Shown here: piece after piece, positions 54,060-64,000 of the stretch
Numbering within the stretch: the first letter of the stretch is position 1
How the letters are laid out: every line of letters begins with the position of its first letter
Assembly: GCA_943736015.1 (NCBI GenBank)
Contig: OX031059.1
Span: 42,233,159-42,297,158 of the forward strand
Source of the DNA: Tridacna crocea
Lineage: Eukaryota; Mollusca; Bivalvia; Cardiida; Cardiidae
Direction of reading: 5' to 3'
Length of the DNA stretch: 64,000 nucleotides
Position numbers and translations under genes: made by a program
The notes under the pieces: model-generated
The model's input: the letters and a program-made list of their open reading frames with translations, nothing else
Told to the model about the DNA's origin: nothing
Databases searched by the model: none

Positions 54060-54513
54060 GGCACGGCGGGGAATCACGTGACACAACAACAACAACAATG
54101 ACCGTTATTTGAAAAAATTCCCCGACTTCAGGTAAGAAAATCTTCAATAATTTCGTTAATACATGACCGATTGGAATTTGGTTTGAAGCAGAGAAGGTGG
54201 AAGGACTCCAGGGATTTGCTTGATGTGTTAGATTTTTTAAACAACACCTGATAAAAAAGTTATTGACGAGCAAACAATTTTTTTACCCTGGATAATTTGT
54301 TTGCTCGTCAATAACTTTTTTATCAGGTGTTGTTTAAAAAATCTAACACATCAAGCAAATCCCAGGAGTCCTTCCACCTTCTCTGCTTCAAACCAAATTC
54401 CAATCGGTCACGTATTAACGGAATTATTGAAGATTTTCTTACCAGAAGTTGGGGAATTTTTTCAAATAACGGTCATTGTTGTTGTTGTTGTGTCACGTGA
54501 TTCCCCGCCGTGG
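54060..54513. repeat. Long inverted repeat, ~218-bp arms
   Basis: Arms 54060-54277 and 54297-54513 are reverse complements with about five mismatches (~98%). The ~19-base spacer centres on TTTACCCTGG. The outer ends are CACGGCGGGGAATCACGTGA and complement, with (CAA)n/(GTT)n inside. Both arms can be translated to the same nonsense peptide because they are mirror copies, not because they encode protein. Confidence 0.96.
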
Positions 54514-54667
54514 ATAGGGTACATTTGTGAACTCCTCTGATGTAGCTTCGGAGTACAGGTGTAAAATACAGGTATGTACAAGGTGGACCAGTTTAAGACA
54601 GCAAATCAACGACATTGTGTAAAGTTTGTTGCTTTGGTATGTATAGAATAATCTATAACGTGCACTG

Positions 54668-54880
54668 GTCAGCCCTTTACAAAATCATTCCCTGAGGGAG
54701 GTAGCTTTTGAAAATTTTGTGGGAAAAGGCGAAAATTGCAGGATTTTTTTTCTTCTCCTATTCCTATTTTTTTCCCCTTTCAGAGACAAATCCAATCATA
54801 AAAGTTACTTTAAAGTTGTCGTCTGTAGATGCTTATGATTTGAAGGAGTCTTAACTCTTAACTCATATCATCTGGCTTAG
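54668..54880 (+). mobile_element. Family A, diverged
   Basis: CCTTTACAAAATCATTCCCT, TTTTGTGGGAAAAGGCGAAA, AGTTGTCGTCTGTAGATGCT. The tip is lost into a T-rich run. Confidence 0.65.
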
Positions 54881-54913
54881 TGTTGAACTATTTCAGTTCA
54901 AACAACATGTAAT

Positions 54914-55114
54914 TTAACTTTTTACGAAAGGACAAAATTTAGCCGCCCCGAAAACTGAAAACATTTGCAGATGACAAATTGACTGTGGCTAAAATGGTTA
55001 AATTTTGTCTTTAAAAGGATAGGAAACCAGCATTTTCTCCCTTTCCCAACAACGTTTTCTAAAATTTGTCTTTGTCTGAGTCGTTAAAACATAGTACTTT
55101 GTCATAAGGCTTAA
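54914..55114 (-). mobile_element. Family A lacking the left hairpin arm
   Basis: TTAA at both ends (54914-54917, 55111-55114). The long arm runs into AGGATAGGAAACCAGCATTT, so the arm before the tip is deleted while the other arm is intact. Confidence 0.78.
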
Positions 55115-55990
55115 ACCTAACACAGCTTTATTAAAAAAATAGGCAGTTGCCTGAAAGTGACAATGCATCTCTGAACATAACTTAAAGGACTCTTGGAAGC
55201 AGGGACAGGTGCCTCTGTTCATTTCAATAAACATCCTTTTTCCAACAATATTTGCAAAACCATGATCCTGCCTAAGCGGAGGGAGCTGAAACCGATGACA
55301 TTTAAATTGAGAAAAAGCAGAGAAAATGTAAAAGCAATGCATTTCAATATGTCAGTTAAAGCACGCGGCAATGGCAATGAAAGATTTATTGCGGTGTACA
55401 TAAGGTTGATTGAATTTAAGAGATTTATTGTTTATAGCGCTGTGAGCCGAGGCAATAATTAGACGATGTTGTTACCATGGCAATAATTCCGAATATCTTC
55501 TAGATTTGAAATGGGGAGTTGGAGATATAAATCAACTTCTTTAGCTCACTACATGATAACTAATCACAGTACGTTTCTCTTGAAAATGTGATAAGTTCGA
55601 CCTCAGGTAGCGCAACTTCGTCTAGATACACAACAAAATACAATACAACACAGCACGACATGACATAAAACAATACAATATGATAAAGTAAAGTACAATT
55701 AAATTTTTTCATGCCTTGGTAGACGTTGCACAGTACATTAAACAATATACATATGCAGTGTATGGTAAAAAAGAAATTCACAGGGTAGACATTTTATTTA
55801 GACGTATAAAGTAATTACTCGTCCCTCGAAAAAAATATCTTTTATCAGGCTGTTAGCCTCTCAGCTGGACATTTTGCGGACAATGAGCTTGCCTGCCATA
55901 CATATTTACTAGGTAGTTCTTAGCTTGGACTTTGTCTGGAGTATATTAAATGTGTTTAGTTTTAAAAATAGACCATCCGTTACATGTACT
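55115..55990. other. No gene seen
   Basis: 55617-55690 is an ACAAAATACAATACAACACA-type low-complexity stretch. Frames of 89 and 114 codons cross here without recognisable domains. Confidence 0.4.
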
Positions 55991-55995
55991 TAACG

Positions 55996-56200
55996 TTTTT
56001 ACTCCTTACCGCACGACCAAATTTTAGACTGGTCCAAATTGAAGAATTTGCGCATGACAGATAAACTGCTTCTTAAAATTTGTCATTAATAGTGTAGAAA
56101 ACATTGTGAAAGAAACGAAAAAGTGCTGGTTACCAGCATTTTTTTTCCTTTTCCACAATGTTTCCTAAGTCAAGTCTTATTTCTCGAAAGTCGGCTACCT
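55996..56200 (-). mobile_element. Family A hairpin MITE, right end lost
   Basis: CTCCTTACCGCACGACCAAA, TTTTAGACTGGTCCAAATTG, tip GTGCTGGTTACCAGCA. The short arm is not clear after TTTCCTAAGTC. Confidence 0.78.
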
Positions 56201-56333
56201 ATTTTAATACTTTTGTTTTATAATATTTTTTAATACAACCCATCGTGTTACATTTTATGGTAAATTGTGCAGTGACAAATTATTATAGCGATCAGTGCTT
56301 TGAAAAAGCATAGCATACATTGAGTTTGAGGCA

Positions 56334-56375
56334 TCATATACTCTGTGCAGTCTGATCTTAAAATACAGTGTTCGT
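56334..56375. repeat. Family C right arm
   Basis: TCTGTGCAGTCTGATCTTAA and ATACAGTGTTCG. Confidence 0.5.
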
Positions 56376-56835
56376 ATAAACGCATTGAACCGAGCTTAGC
56401 AATCTAAAAGATAGGTATCAAGATGAATATCAAACTCCCTAATTTCTTATATAAGTCAGCTCATTTAATCCGGTGTAATCAGCATCAAAAGCTAATTTTC
56501 CGCCTAAATCACGATTTATCTGAAGAAAATCGAGTTTTGGAAAGCTTGATTGTTTCAATAAATCTTTTTTAACTGGCAATTCCAATCTTATCTGTTTTAA
56601 TATGAGAATTATATTGGGGCCCCTGTGGTCTTGAATTAGACAAAGGACGGATAATCAGTTTTGCTGTCAATTAATGATCATTCGCACTGTCGTTGTAGGG
56701 AAATTCAAAGGGCTGAAGGTGCTGCATGAATACCAAACACTAACACAGTCAAACAGGGTAGTTACATGTAGTTTCAAAGCTTGGAAAAAAAAAACAGAGT
56801 CTTGTGTTTTCAACTGAAGAGATTCATCGTTAGAT

Positions 56836-56894
56836 AGATTTGATTCAAGATCAGACTGCACGGTGTGTGCAGTCTAGACCATGCTCTACACTGT
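56836..56894. repeat. Family C dyad
   Basis: TTTGATTCAAGATCAGACTG and CAGTCTAGACCATGCTCTAC. Tip CACGGTGTGTG. Confidence 0.7.
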
Positions 56895-56992
56895 AAGAGA
56901 AATAAATCGCTTTAAGCAGCCCAGGAACTTAGATGATACTTTGAATGCAAATAAAATGTAACGAACGTGTCTCATGTTAAAAAGAGTACCGC

Positions 56993-57220
56993 TTAACCCT
57001 TTACCCCATAAGGCATTTCTATGGTATCTCTAATTGACCCTAAATAACAGCAATGATGAAGCTGTTTCTTATGTGTAAATGACACCTTTTGATAGCATAG
57101 AAAATATTGTGACAAAAAGTGAAATTGCTCGTCACGAGCAATTTTTACCTTTTGCCACAATGTTTTCCAAAGGCTCCTAAAAGCAATATGTAGAAATTAC
57201 TCTATGGAGTAAAGGGTTAA
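56993..57220 (+). mobile_element. Family B hairpin MITE
   Basis: TTAA at both ends. Arms parallel to 23176-23400, with GCAATGATGAAGCTGTTTCT in the body. The right hairpin arm has a one-base slip (CAATTTTTACC). Confidence 0.92.
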
Positions 57221-57590
57221 ACAGACTCCAATAGGTCTTTGCAGTTCAGTTACATTTTGAGTATTGCTTTCATCAGCCTCAAACTGATAGATGAATTTGT
57301 ATTGATATATAAGTTATATCATGCCGCTTTATTCAGAATTTCTGTCCTTCAAAAAGCTTTTTTTTCTTGAGAGAAAGACTTGAAGAAGACCTATATGCTT
57401 TTTTTTCAACATTTATGGTCCAATTCTCGATACAATTCTATATTTCAAAGTAGCGCCGCAATATCTGATTGGCTTTAACCATTTCGGGGCTAGGCCAGTG
57501 TATTACCTATATCAAAGGAGATAAAAAAGATAGTGTAAAAACCAACAAACCCTGTTCTATAGAAAAACATTGTCAGTATATCTATTTCTT
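57221..57590. other. No gene seen
   Basis: AT-rich. Confidence 0.4.
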
Positions 57591-57594
57591 TTTT

Positions 57595-57760
57595 TTTTGC
57601 CGGTGTAAGATCTATATGTACGTCATCGAGTGAAACTATTACCGTATGGTTTTCAGAAAATGAAATAAATTTCGATCTTTAACAACAAAAATCAATTCAT
57701 TTTATGCTTCTAAGCATTTTTTATGGAAATGTGATCAAAATCCAGTACAGTCAACAGTTC
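57595..57760 (-). mobile_element. Family K fragment
   Basis: TCGAGTGAAACTATTACCG, GAAATAAATTTCGATCTTT and TGATCAAAATCCAGTACAGT match the reverse complement of 35563-35690. One palindrome arm is mostly missing. Confidence 0.65.
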
Positions 57761-58755
57761 ATAAAGAAGACAGCTCGTTGGTTTAGATCAGAAATGTCAA
57801 AGTATTGTTTATAATCTTTCTTAGAGAGAATTGTGTACAGTGAATTATTTACAGAACAAGAGACAAAAATACATTTTCAACCTTTTTTCTGCACATCATC
57901 CAATTGCGTTCATCTCATTGGTGTCCACCATATATTTACATTCGAAGTGTCACAACAAAACAACAAAACTCATAAACCTGAATTCGACAGGCTCAACAAA
58001 CAGTTTAAAAGTGTCGGATGTTTTTCAAGATCACACAATTTAATCGCTATCTGGCATAGATCTGATGCATAGCGGAGCTATAGGGACTAGCACATTGACG
58101 TTGATCGTGCAGTAGCCTTTTGAACTGGTGAGATTTGTGACAGCTCTTGGGTTACAGATTCATCACTGAAATGGATGGTAATTACTTTCCGAATGAAACA
58201 GATTCCTCCTCTCTTTTTCGCGTGGGGGGGAAGGGGGTACGTAATCATCTAGTTTATCTAGTTGAAGTCGTTGAATAGTTACAACTATTGTGAAAAATAG
58301 TTAAAGGGGATAATAGTTCCATAACTGTGAGTCAATCAAATCAGTAAATTCACTGGTCGCAACAATGAAATAATCAAACTTTAACCCAACATTTTTTCTC
58401 GATAAGCTACCGAAAGGCTATAAATCAAATAGTATTATCAGCAATAAACGATGTGGTACGCAAAAACGATAAGAGGGCCGTACAAGGATAACATGATATT
58501 CATCTTCGATGCAGATGCAAACTTTTCACCCTGTGAGCATGCAGTGTTGTACAGTTAATCATACTGTAAAGTCTAATTAACCAAATTAAGTCGACAGTTA
58601 AATTGGAATTTAGGCTTAAACCGGAAAGGTTACATCTAATTTTCTCGAAAGGAACAAAGTATAGGTGTTATTTATTGTCTGTGGATGCTAAATTACAGAA
58701 CTTAGAAAAGTTTATTGTTTGCTCTTTTAACTGATACCTATGTTAGGCATGACTC
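57761..58755. other. No gene seen
   Basis: Includes a short G run at 58223-58236. Two overlapping 70-79 codon frames near 57831-58072 have no recognisable domain. Confidence 0.4.
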
Positions 58756-58759
58756 TTTA

Positions 58760-58968
58760 CGTAACGACAAAATGTTAGACTTGTCCCATCTAAACGCAAA
58801 AGCAGACGACAGATTTGCAGATCAATTATGGCTCTAATAGAATTTTACATGTTTATGACGGTAACAAAATATTTTGGGAAACGGAGAAAATGCGTTTTCT
58901 CACAATGACTTCAGAAAACATTTTTCTCAGGGTCGTTAAAACAAGGAATTTTATGGTAAAGGGTGAGG
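58760..58968 (-). mobile_element. Family A, hairpin tip lost
   Basis: GACTCTTTACGTAACGACAA, the stem GGAGAAAATGCGTTTTCTCA with the CTGGT tip missing, and short arm CAGGGTCGTTAAAACAAGGA. It is the last recognisable A copy in the window. Confidence 0.7.
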
Positions 58969-59640
58969 GTTGTTTTTTTGAGAGATAACGCTCTTTCATG
59001 GCGATTTTAGTTCTTATACATTTGCCTTGGAATTGATCTATATGGGGAATATAAAACTTAAACGTCAAAAGCTACAAAAGATGCTTCTGGTTAGAGGACC
59101 AATTAAAATGTGTTATTAATAGCTCTTAACAATAATTTCACCGTCAGCGAAGCGGATGATGAAGTGGAGCAATAACTTATATCTGCATGCATACCTATTA
59201 TGGCAAGTGTCTGCAAAAGTGTGATTCTTAACCTTTAGGCAATTAGGGACATTTTGTGGACAATGTAGACCAAACACTGGTCTGCCCATTTCCGAACAAG
59301 CTAGTTTTTTGTGGACAATATTATATTGGAAACACATGGGAACTGATAATAGATAATAGTTATAAGTTAATCGTGTATCAGGTTTAAGATTGACAATCCC
59401 ATACTCTTCAGAAAAATGTCAACACACTGAAATTGTCATAATTATTTTGTCCACGATATCATTTCTGGATTTATGACGTTCTTAAGATGTCTCCCCTTTT
59501 GAATCTTGCCGTTCTCACACTTGCTCTTTAAAACTTTCGATTGCTATTCCAGGTGTCCACACTATTCTACAATACTTTTCTTTAACGTTTTTAAGGAGCA
59601 TAGATGTGGCCGTTGGCTTGTACACTAACGACATGAAATT

Positions 59641-60015
59641 GTCCCGAGAAAGAAATCACAAGAATTGATATTCAAGTTGTGGGCTGGCTTTGTGAGTAAT
59701 GATTGATTCATGCAAGACAGGACAACCATTCAAACAGCAAATGAGGTAGTAGATGCGTTATATGAAAAGTATGGTGATAGATAAATTTCCAAGGTGAAGC
59801 GCTGTAGTGTAACATGGCACCTATAGCCCGGATCTTAATCCCTGTGGTTTATTTCTGTGTGGCTATCTGAGATTGTTAGTGTAGAATCCAAAGCCAACGG
59901 GCACATCTATGATTGTTAGAAACACCGAAAGAAGTTAGGAACATAAGCTTGGACGCTTGTTGTAATAAACAGGTTTTAAAGAGGACGTGCGAGAAGGAAG
60001 GATTCAAGAGGATAG
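59641..60015 (+). pseudogene. Mariner-type transposase remnant
   Basis: In the frame of 59641: KLWAGFVSN, a stop, then FMQDRTTIQTANEVVDALYE and KYGDR. After a shift at about 59805: YSPDLNPCGLFLCGYLR, then NPKPTGTS further on. These fit the conserved MQD.A..HTA, EKYGDR and SPDLNPCDFFLWGYL blocks of Tc1/mariner transposases. The MQD aspartate (second catalytic residue) is kept. The third catalytic position (CDFF in the family) is Gly here. The first-Asp region is missing. Several in-frame stops show it is dead. Confidence 0.8.
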
Positions 60016-60429
60016 ACAACTTATGAACGTCACAAAACTATAAAGTTGACGTCATGGACAAAATATGATAATGTTAGAATATGACATATATCTGAAAAGT
60101 TTGGAAATATAAATCTTAAAACTGATACAGAGTAAAACTTATATCTACTGTATATACATTGTTCAAGTTTTCGTTGTTCTAGCAGATCGTAACGGCATAA
60201 TAAATAGCCAGTAAAACTGTAAAAAAAATTTTCGGACACCATTTACTTGTGGTGGATCAAATGTACTTGTACTTAGTCATACTATTCTTTCTTTCAATCA
60301 AAGATAGCAGTTTTCGTTTTCAGATCTCTTCCCCATAGCCCAATTTGGCAGCTTCTGATTAAAAAAAACCATCGCAACAGCTCGAAATATATTGGCAATT
60401 CCTAGTTATAACTAATACCCTATTTCTCT

Positions 60430-60472
60430 ATCTCTCTCTCTCTCTCTTTCTCCCCCTCTCTCTCTCTCTTTG
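60430..60472. repeat. (CT)n microsatellite
   Basis: CT runs with TTTCTCCCC interruption, just inside the right end of the transposon remnant. Confidence 0.92.
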
Positions 60473-60564
60473 CTCACATTCAGTTCCCCTGTCTTTCCAA
60501 CATAATATTGTCCACAAAAACTAGCTTGTTCGGAAAAGGGCAGACCAGTGTTTGTCAGGCTATT

Positions 60565-62030
60565 TGGTGATTGGTGTTTGTTTTGGAACTGACAAGGGGA
60601 ATGAAATACTGGTCGCAGAATTAAATGTCTGATTGCTTTGGCAGCCGATCTTAACGATGGGGAGTAGATCAGAAATGTTTTGTCTCTATCTCACTGTGTT
60701 GTAAGCTGTACGGCACAAAAAGTGTAGTCACTTCCAAGATGGCGGACTGTTTACTTGGAGAAAGGTGGGTGTCACATTTTATCATCAATTAACTTTTTTT
60801 CTTGAAACCTTCGAGACATGATACTTATAATATATTGTGTGGGAATGATGTGGTAAGCCTCGGTGCTACATAGCAAAGAGCCAGTGCCATTATTCGATAC
60901 GTTATATCGGCGTAAACATTGCCATTGGGTAAAATTTGAATTTGAAGTGAGGAACTTGCATCGTTTTTAGTTATAGAATGAAAAATAAGCTAATGCAGTG
61001 GGTGAAGGTTGTTGTTTCTGTAGGTATTCATCACGTGCTTTCCAATGATTACGGTCATTTTTCTGAAATATGTCTAGAAAGACCCGAAAACATGTGTTTT
61101 GTATATCGCTAATGCAGCGGTATAGTCCACATCAACAATTTCACACACAGCGGTGTAGACCCGATTTTTTCTGAACGGTTTAGACACAATTTAAAGCATA
61201 ATATATGCACGGTTTAGACACAATTGGCTTGGTCTTGAATCTTCTTTTCTGAAGATAACGTAACTTGGCGTTAATCCAGAATCATGAAAATTGGCACCAA
61301 CAGTTCGAGACAGTCTCCCTTATTACCGACACCCACGGAAGGAACCATCTGGAACCGAAAAAGGATCATCGTGGAATGAAAAGAGATAGTTGGGAACAAA
61401 AGAGTGCATCAAGACATTATTTACGATATTATTTATGTAATGGTGAGTATTATATCACGAAAAAATAAATTATGAAATTACTAATTAATGTCTGTGCACT
61501 TATAAATCAGTTCCATCATGGTGGCAGCCATAATTTCAATCATTCACTTAGGATGATAATTACCATCCTGGACTTGACAATCATTTTCATTTCGAAGTTG
61601 TTTTAAATACCGTCGCTGATTCGTATCTTGGTATCTGTTTGTTTAATATCTAGTTAAAGATGCCCGTCTAAGGCCGGTGAGCAGAAATGCTGTTAAATTA
61701 ATAAAAAACATAGCATGGTACAGAAAATCGGTCCTTATTGTACGCAAGGATAAATTACTGACATGTATGGTGTAACTAAAATAAAAAAATACAAACGCGG
61801 AGGTTTGTGTCAGAAACCGAGCATTGGTCGGAAAATAACTGGCTGACGATCGAAGCTGTAAACAATGACAGTGCGTCACGGAAATTTATCGTTGCTTTCC
61901 GCCTAAAGTCGGATACGGTGTAACTTGCATATCACTCTCTTGCACTCCGGATCATTACATTCACCTCTGTAGTGGGCTCAGAAAGTAGTCCGTCATTACG
62001 CAATACTTTCGTCACATGACCAGAACTCAA
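60565..62030. other. Repeat-poor stretch, no confirmed gene
   Basis: No hairpin MITEs. GCGGTGTAGACC-like and GGTTTAGACACAATT sequences recur at 61178-61192 and 61210-61224 (a short direct repeat). A minus-strand ATGGCTGCCACCATGATGG lies at 61515-61533. A 67-codon frame (61265-61468) has no recognised domain. Confidence 0.4.
60739..60764 (+). CDS. Possible first coding exon (speculative)
   Basis: CACTTCCAAGATGGCGGACT places an ATG in a YY1-like AAGATGGCGG context just after an ETS-like CTTCC. The reading MADCLLGE is followed by AAAG|GTGGGT, an acceptable donor. Unspliced, the frame stops within 18 codons. This arrangement is typical of TATA-less animal promoters, but no downstream exon is recognisable here. 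Confidence 0.3.
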
Positions 62031-62031
62031 A

Positions 62032-62115
62032 ATGGCGACACAAACGCCGGTGAAAGAAAGACCAATATCGATTACTTTTTGTGCTGTTGAAACAGCATAC
62101 GGCAAATCTGACTAA
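62032..62115 (+). CDS. Possible short ORF or first exon (speculative)
   Basis: ATG in CAAAATGGCGACA context, 34 bases after CGTCACATGACC (an E-box of USF/TFE type). It reads MATQTPVKERPISITFCAVE and seven more residues, then a stop. A donor-like CCGGTGAAAG lies at codon 7. Either a small protein, an exon or chance; unproven. Confidence 0.25.
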   Translation: MATQTPVKERPISITFCAVETAYGKSD

Positions 62116-63340
62116 GTGGTAGGCAATGTGAAAAAGATGGATTTTCTGAAAAGCTTAAATGTCTTTTAAAGGACCATAATTTGTTTTTTAATCTTATAAC
62201 CTAAGATTTATCGGTGTATTGAAACTGTTGTCATCATTCCTGGGCGCAGCCATTTTTGTTAAGCTTGGCGTAAGATTCTGATCAGTAAAGAGGCTCGAAA
62301 AAAATAGTTCCATTTTATACAGGTAAATTCATCAGTTTGAACGCACCTATAATGTATCCAGAATCATATTTCCATTGTCTACCTTATAATTTTACACACG
62401 AAACAGTTAAACAGTAACAAAACATCTTTTCCTCGGTTTGACAAGATTCTTGTCATTTAGCCCATCGCAGAGATGTATGTGAGAGTAACGAACGACAACT
62501 CTGCTCGGAGATTGCTTGCATATAGGCCACGACCTCCGTCTGAAAATCGAGGCTGCAACAGAGAAGCCTACATTTTCTTTTGTTTTCTCAGTATACGCAG
62601 GGCGAAGGTCAAATATAGTCACGAGACAGAATGTATGATCATTATACAAATCTACCAGAGTGTATAACGGATATCGAAAATCTTCGATTCAAAAACCAGA
62701 AACGATGAGTCTGTTTAGATGGAAGGCCGCAACTCAGCGAAATGCATTTTCTATCGATTGTTATCTAAGCAAGCTTGTCAGGCGAAATATTTGGCATGAA
62801 GATATAAGAATGACTATATTTTGATAAAATAAAAACAAAATGAGTTAAAACTGGTTTAAAATGAGTATAAGGATCTCTCTAAAGTTTTTAGTTTCTGTGC
62901 CACTGTTCGAGTAAAATATGACCAGTAGGTTAACAAGGAATGGGGGATCAAAAAAAAAAAAAAACCACTGCAGTAAAAATTACGTAATTATTGTTTTTTA
63001 CCCCAAAAGGAAAATTCGTAGGATGGAATTCCATGTGATCGATATTCACAATTTTCATTTACCATTGTACAATTTGATTTCATTATATACGGGTCATGGA
63101 TTTATATTTATAAAATCAAATGTTACCCATCAAGATTAGTTATCTCATAAAGTTTTTTATTTATTCTTATCGTTTCTGGAATGTTTCTTTTGGCCACGGA
63201 CTGCCACGGACTACATCTGGTAGTAGACTGGTGTCAGTCCATTAAATAGAACCTTTTCATTAAAACAAAATCATCAAGTAAAACTGCAAAATGGAAACTC
63301 TGTGTTCTCAATGCTCTTAATGTCTGATTTAACGTATTTC
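62116..63340. other. Repeat-poor stretch, no confirmed gene
   Basis: A minus-strand ATGGCTGCGCCCAGG at about 62254 opens a 19-codon frame. Short frames otherwise, with an A run at 62950-62963. GGACTGCCACGGACTACATCTGG (63196 on) shares ACTACATCTGGTAG with GGCTACATCTGGTAGG at 63436. Confidence 0.35.
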
Positions 63341-63342
63341 AG

Positions 63343-63439
63343 AAGAAGGGCAAGTAACAACACATATTTCTGTGACTTTGCTGTAGTTGTGTACCTTGTT
63401 TATTAGAATGACTTAAATGCAGGGCCTGAATGCCAGGCT
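63343..63439 (+). repeat. Dispersed ~95-bp repeat J, copy 2
   Basis: GGCAAGTAACAACACATATT through AAATGCAGGGCCTGAATGCC; partner of 48254-48350. Flanks differ. Confidence 0.75.
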
Positions 63440-64000
63440 ACATCTGGTAGGTGAATATACAGACCCGTTCGCGAAGTACCAAAGCAATTTTAATTTCCCA
63501 TATTTTGAAAGAAAGACAGTCTATGATTAGCGAAACACTTTCAAAACATGAATAATTCCCGTGGCATCTTATTTGATATAAGTTTGTCTTTTAGAAAATA
63601 CAGGATAGCAATAATATTGTACATGTATTTCCAAAAGCCCTGATGTTACTTTTTTTCCATGAAGTGTCAACAAGAGTCTCTAAATCTCCTCCAAATGAGC
63701 ATTGGTAGCACATGAATGGCGTGCAACTGGAATATAAGATAGACAAAGTTTTTTTTAAAGCAGGTAAATGGTATGTAACACAAATATCAAAAGACCAAAG
63801 TCTTTGCAGTTCATGTCTAGACCACAGATAGAATCAGATTTTGCATCCTCGGATACCCCGGGGTCTCCCTATTTGCTACGCTACATCGACCCCTGGGACA
63901 ATTAGTTGAATTTCCTTCGCTTTACCGCTGGCCGAATGCTGGCTTTTCATTGGTTCCATCATCATTTTGTGATGGGCGAGTGTACTGTACGCTATGACGT
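63440..64000. other. No gene seen; GC-rich end
   Basis: 63845-63900 (TCCTCGGATACCCCGGGGTC and CGACCCCTGGGAC) is GC-richer than its surroundings and palindromic at CCCCGGGG. It could be the edge of a repeat or CpG-rich region continuing past the window. Confidence 0.4.

Larger units (their letters stand above)
59271..60554 (+). mobile_element. Tc1/mariner-type transposon remnant with terminal inverted repeats
   Basis: Left CAAACACTGGTCTGCCC..TTGGAAACACATGGG (59271-59340) and right complement CCCCTGTCTTTCCAA..CCAGTGTTTG (60486-60554) are ~70-base inverted repeats of ~90% identity enclosing the transposase remnant. The total of about 1.28 kb is typical for this superfamily. The outer dinucleotides are TAGAC and GTCAGGCTA, so a TA target duplication is possible but not clear. 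Confidence 0.75.

Noticed and set aside
53980..54540. Two open frames with nearly identical peptides on opposite strands
   Set aside because: They are the two arms of the inverted repeat. Identity reflects DNA symmetry, not a duplicated gene.
62251..62265. Minus-strand ATGGCTGCGCCC as a first exon
   Set aside because: It opens only 19 codons with a weak donor, and it converges on the plus-strand candidate at 62032; both cannot easily be right.

Overview
The window looks like nuclear, intergenic or intronic DNA of a bivalve mollusc. This rests on three things: AT-rich sequence with stops in every frame, no open reading frame that resembles a conserved protein apart from transposase remnants, and dense short palindromic and tRNA-derived repeats of a style common in bivalve genomes. 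The species is inferred and was not tested. I find no intact protein-coding gene, no rRNA, no functional tRNA and no CRISPR array. The interest lies in the repeats.

Family names used here. A: a ~230-bp hairpin MITE with TTAA flanks and a central dyad around TGCTGGTAACCAGCA, about 45 copies and fragments, in subfamilies A1 to A3 by the long-arm sequence. B: a second TTAA-flanked hairpin MITE with core TTGCTCGTCATGAGCAA, three full copies and one variant. C: a ~60-bp dyad built on GATCAAGATCAGACTGCAC and its complement. D: a ~70-bp dyad centred on CAGCCTGCGCGGACTG. E: a ~260-bp element with two such dyads and ends resembling GTGCAACACGCGAAAAGG. F: a hAT-like MITE starting CAGAGCTCCAGATA. H: a ~560-bp Helentron-like non-autonomous element (HINE). 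K: a long palindromic element. P: a ~530-bp element with a palindromic head and a tail carrying CRE-like and YY1-like sites.

Layout. From 1 to 26 kb the A, C, D and E elements alternate, with an H copy at 3.66-4.41 kb, SINE-like units near 1.8, 7.6-7.9 and 24.4 kb, a GA/GACA microsatellite at 9.5 kb, an H copy at 19.8-20.4 kb and a tandem array of three A copies at 22.4-23.0 kb. From 26 to 44 kb come a chimeric A copy (26.2 kb), a K palindrome inside what looks like a tRNA-headed SINE (35.2-35.9 kb), a perfect 35-bp-arm hairpin (37.4 kb), the third H copy (39.8 kb) and two tandem P units (43.3-44.4 kb). From 44 to 60.5 kb lie a Tc1-like transposase pseudogene (44.8-45.5 kb, minus strand), a ~98% identical 218-bp inverted repeat (54.1-54.5 kb) and a ~1.28-kb mariner-type transposon remnant with ~70-bp terminal inverted repeats (59.3-60.55 kb). 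After about 59 kb the hairpin MITEs stop. The last 3.4 kb is repeat-poor and holds several ATGGC[GT] contexts (60739, 62032, plus minus-strand ones) that could be 5' ends of genes or YY1 sites; this is weak evidence.

How the parts relate. The DNA transposons supply plausible machinery classes: TTAA flanks suggest a piggyBac-type transposase for A and B, an 8-bp duplication and CAGAG end suggest hAT for F, and a subterminal inverted repeat plus 3' hairpin suggests Helentron replication for H. None of these autonomous partners is present here. The two transposase remnants are both Tc1/mariner-type and both dead.
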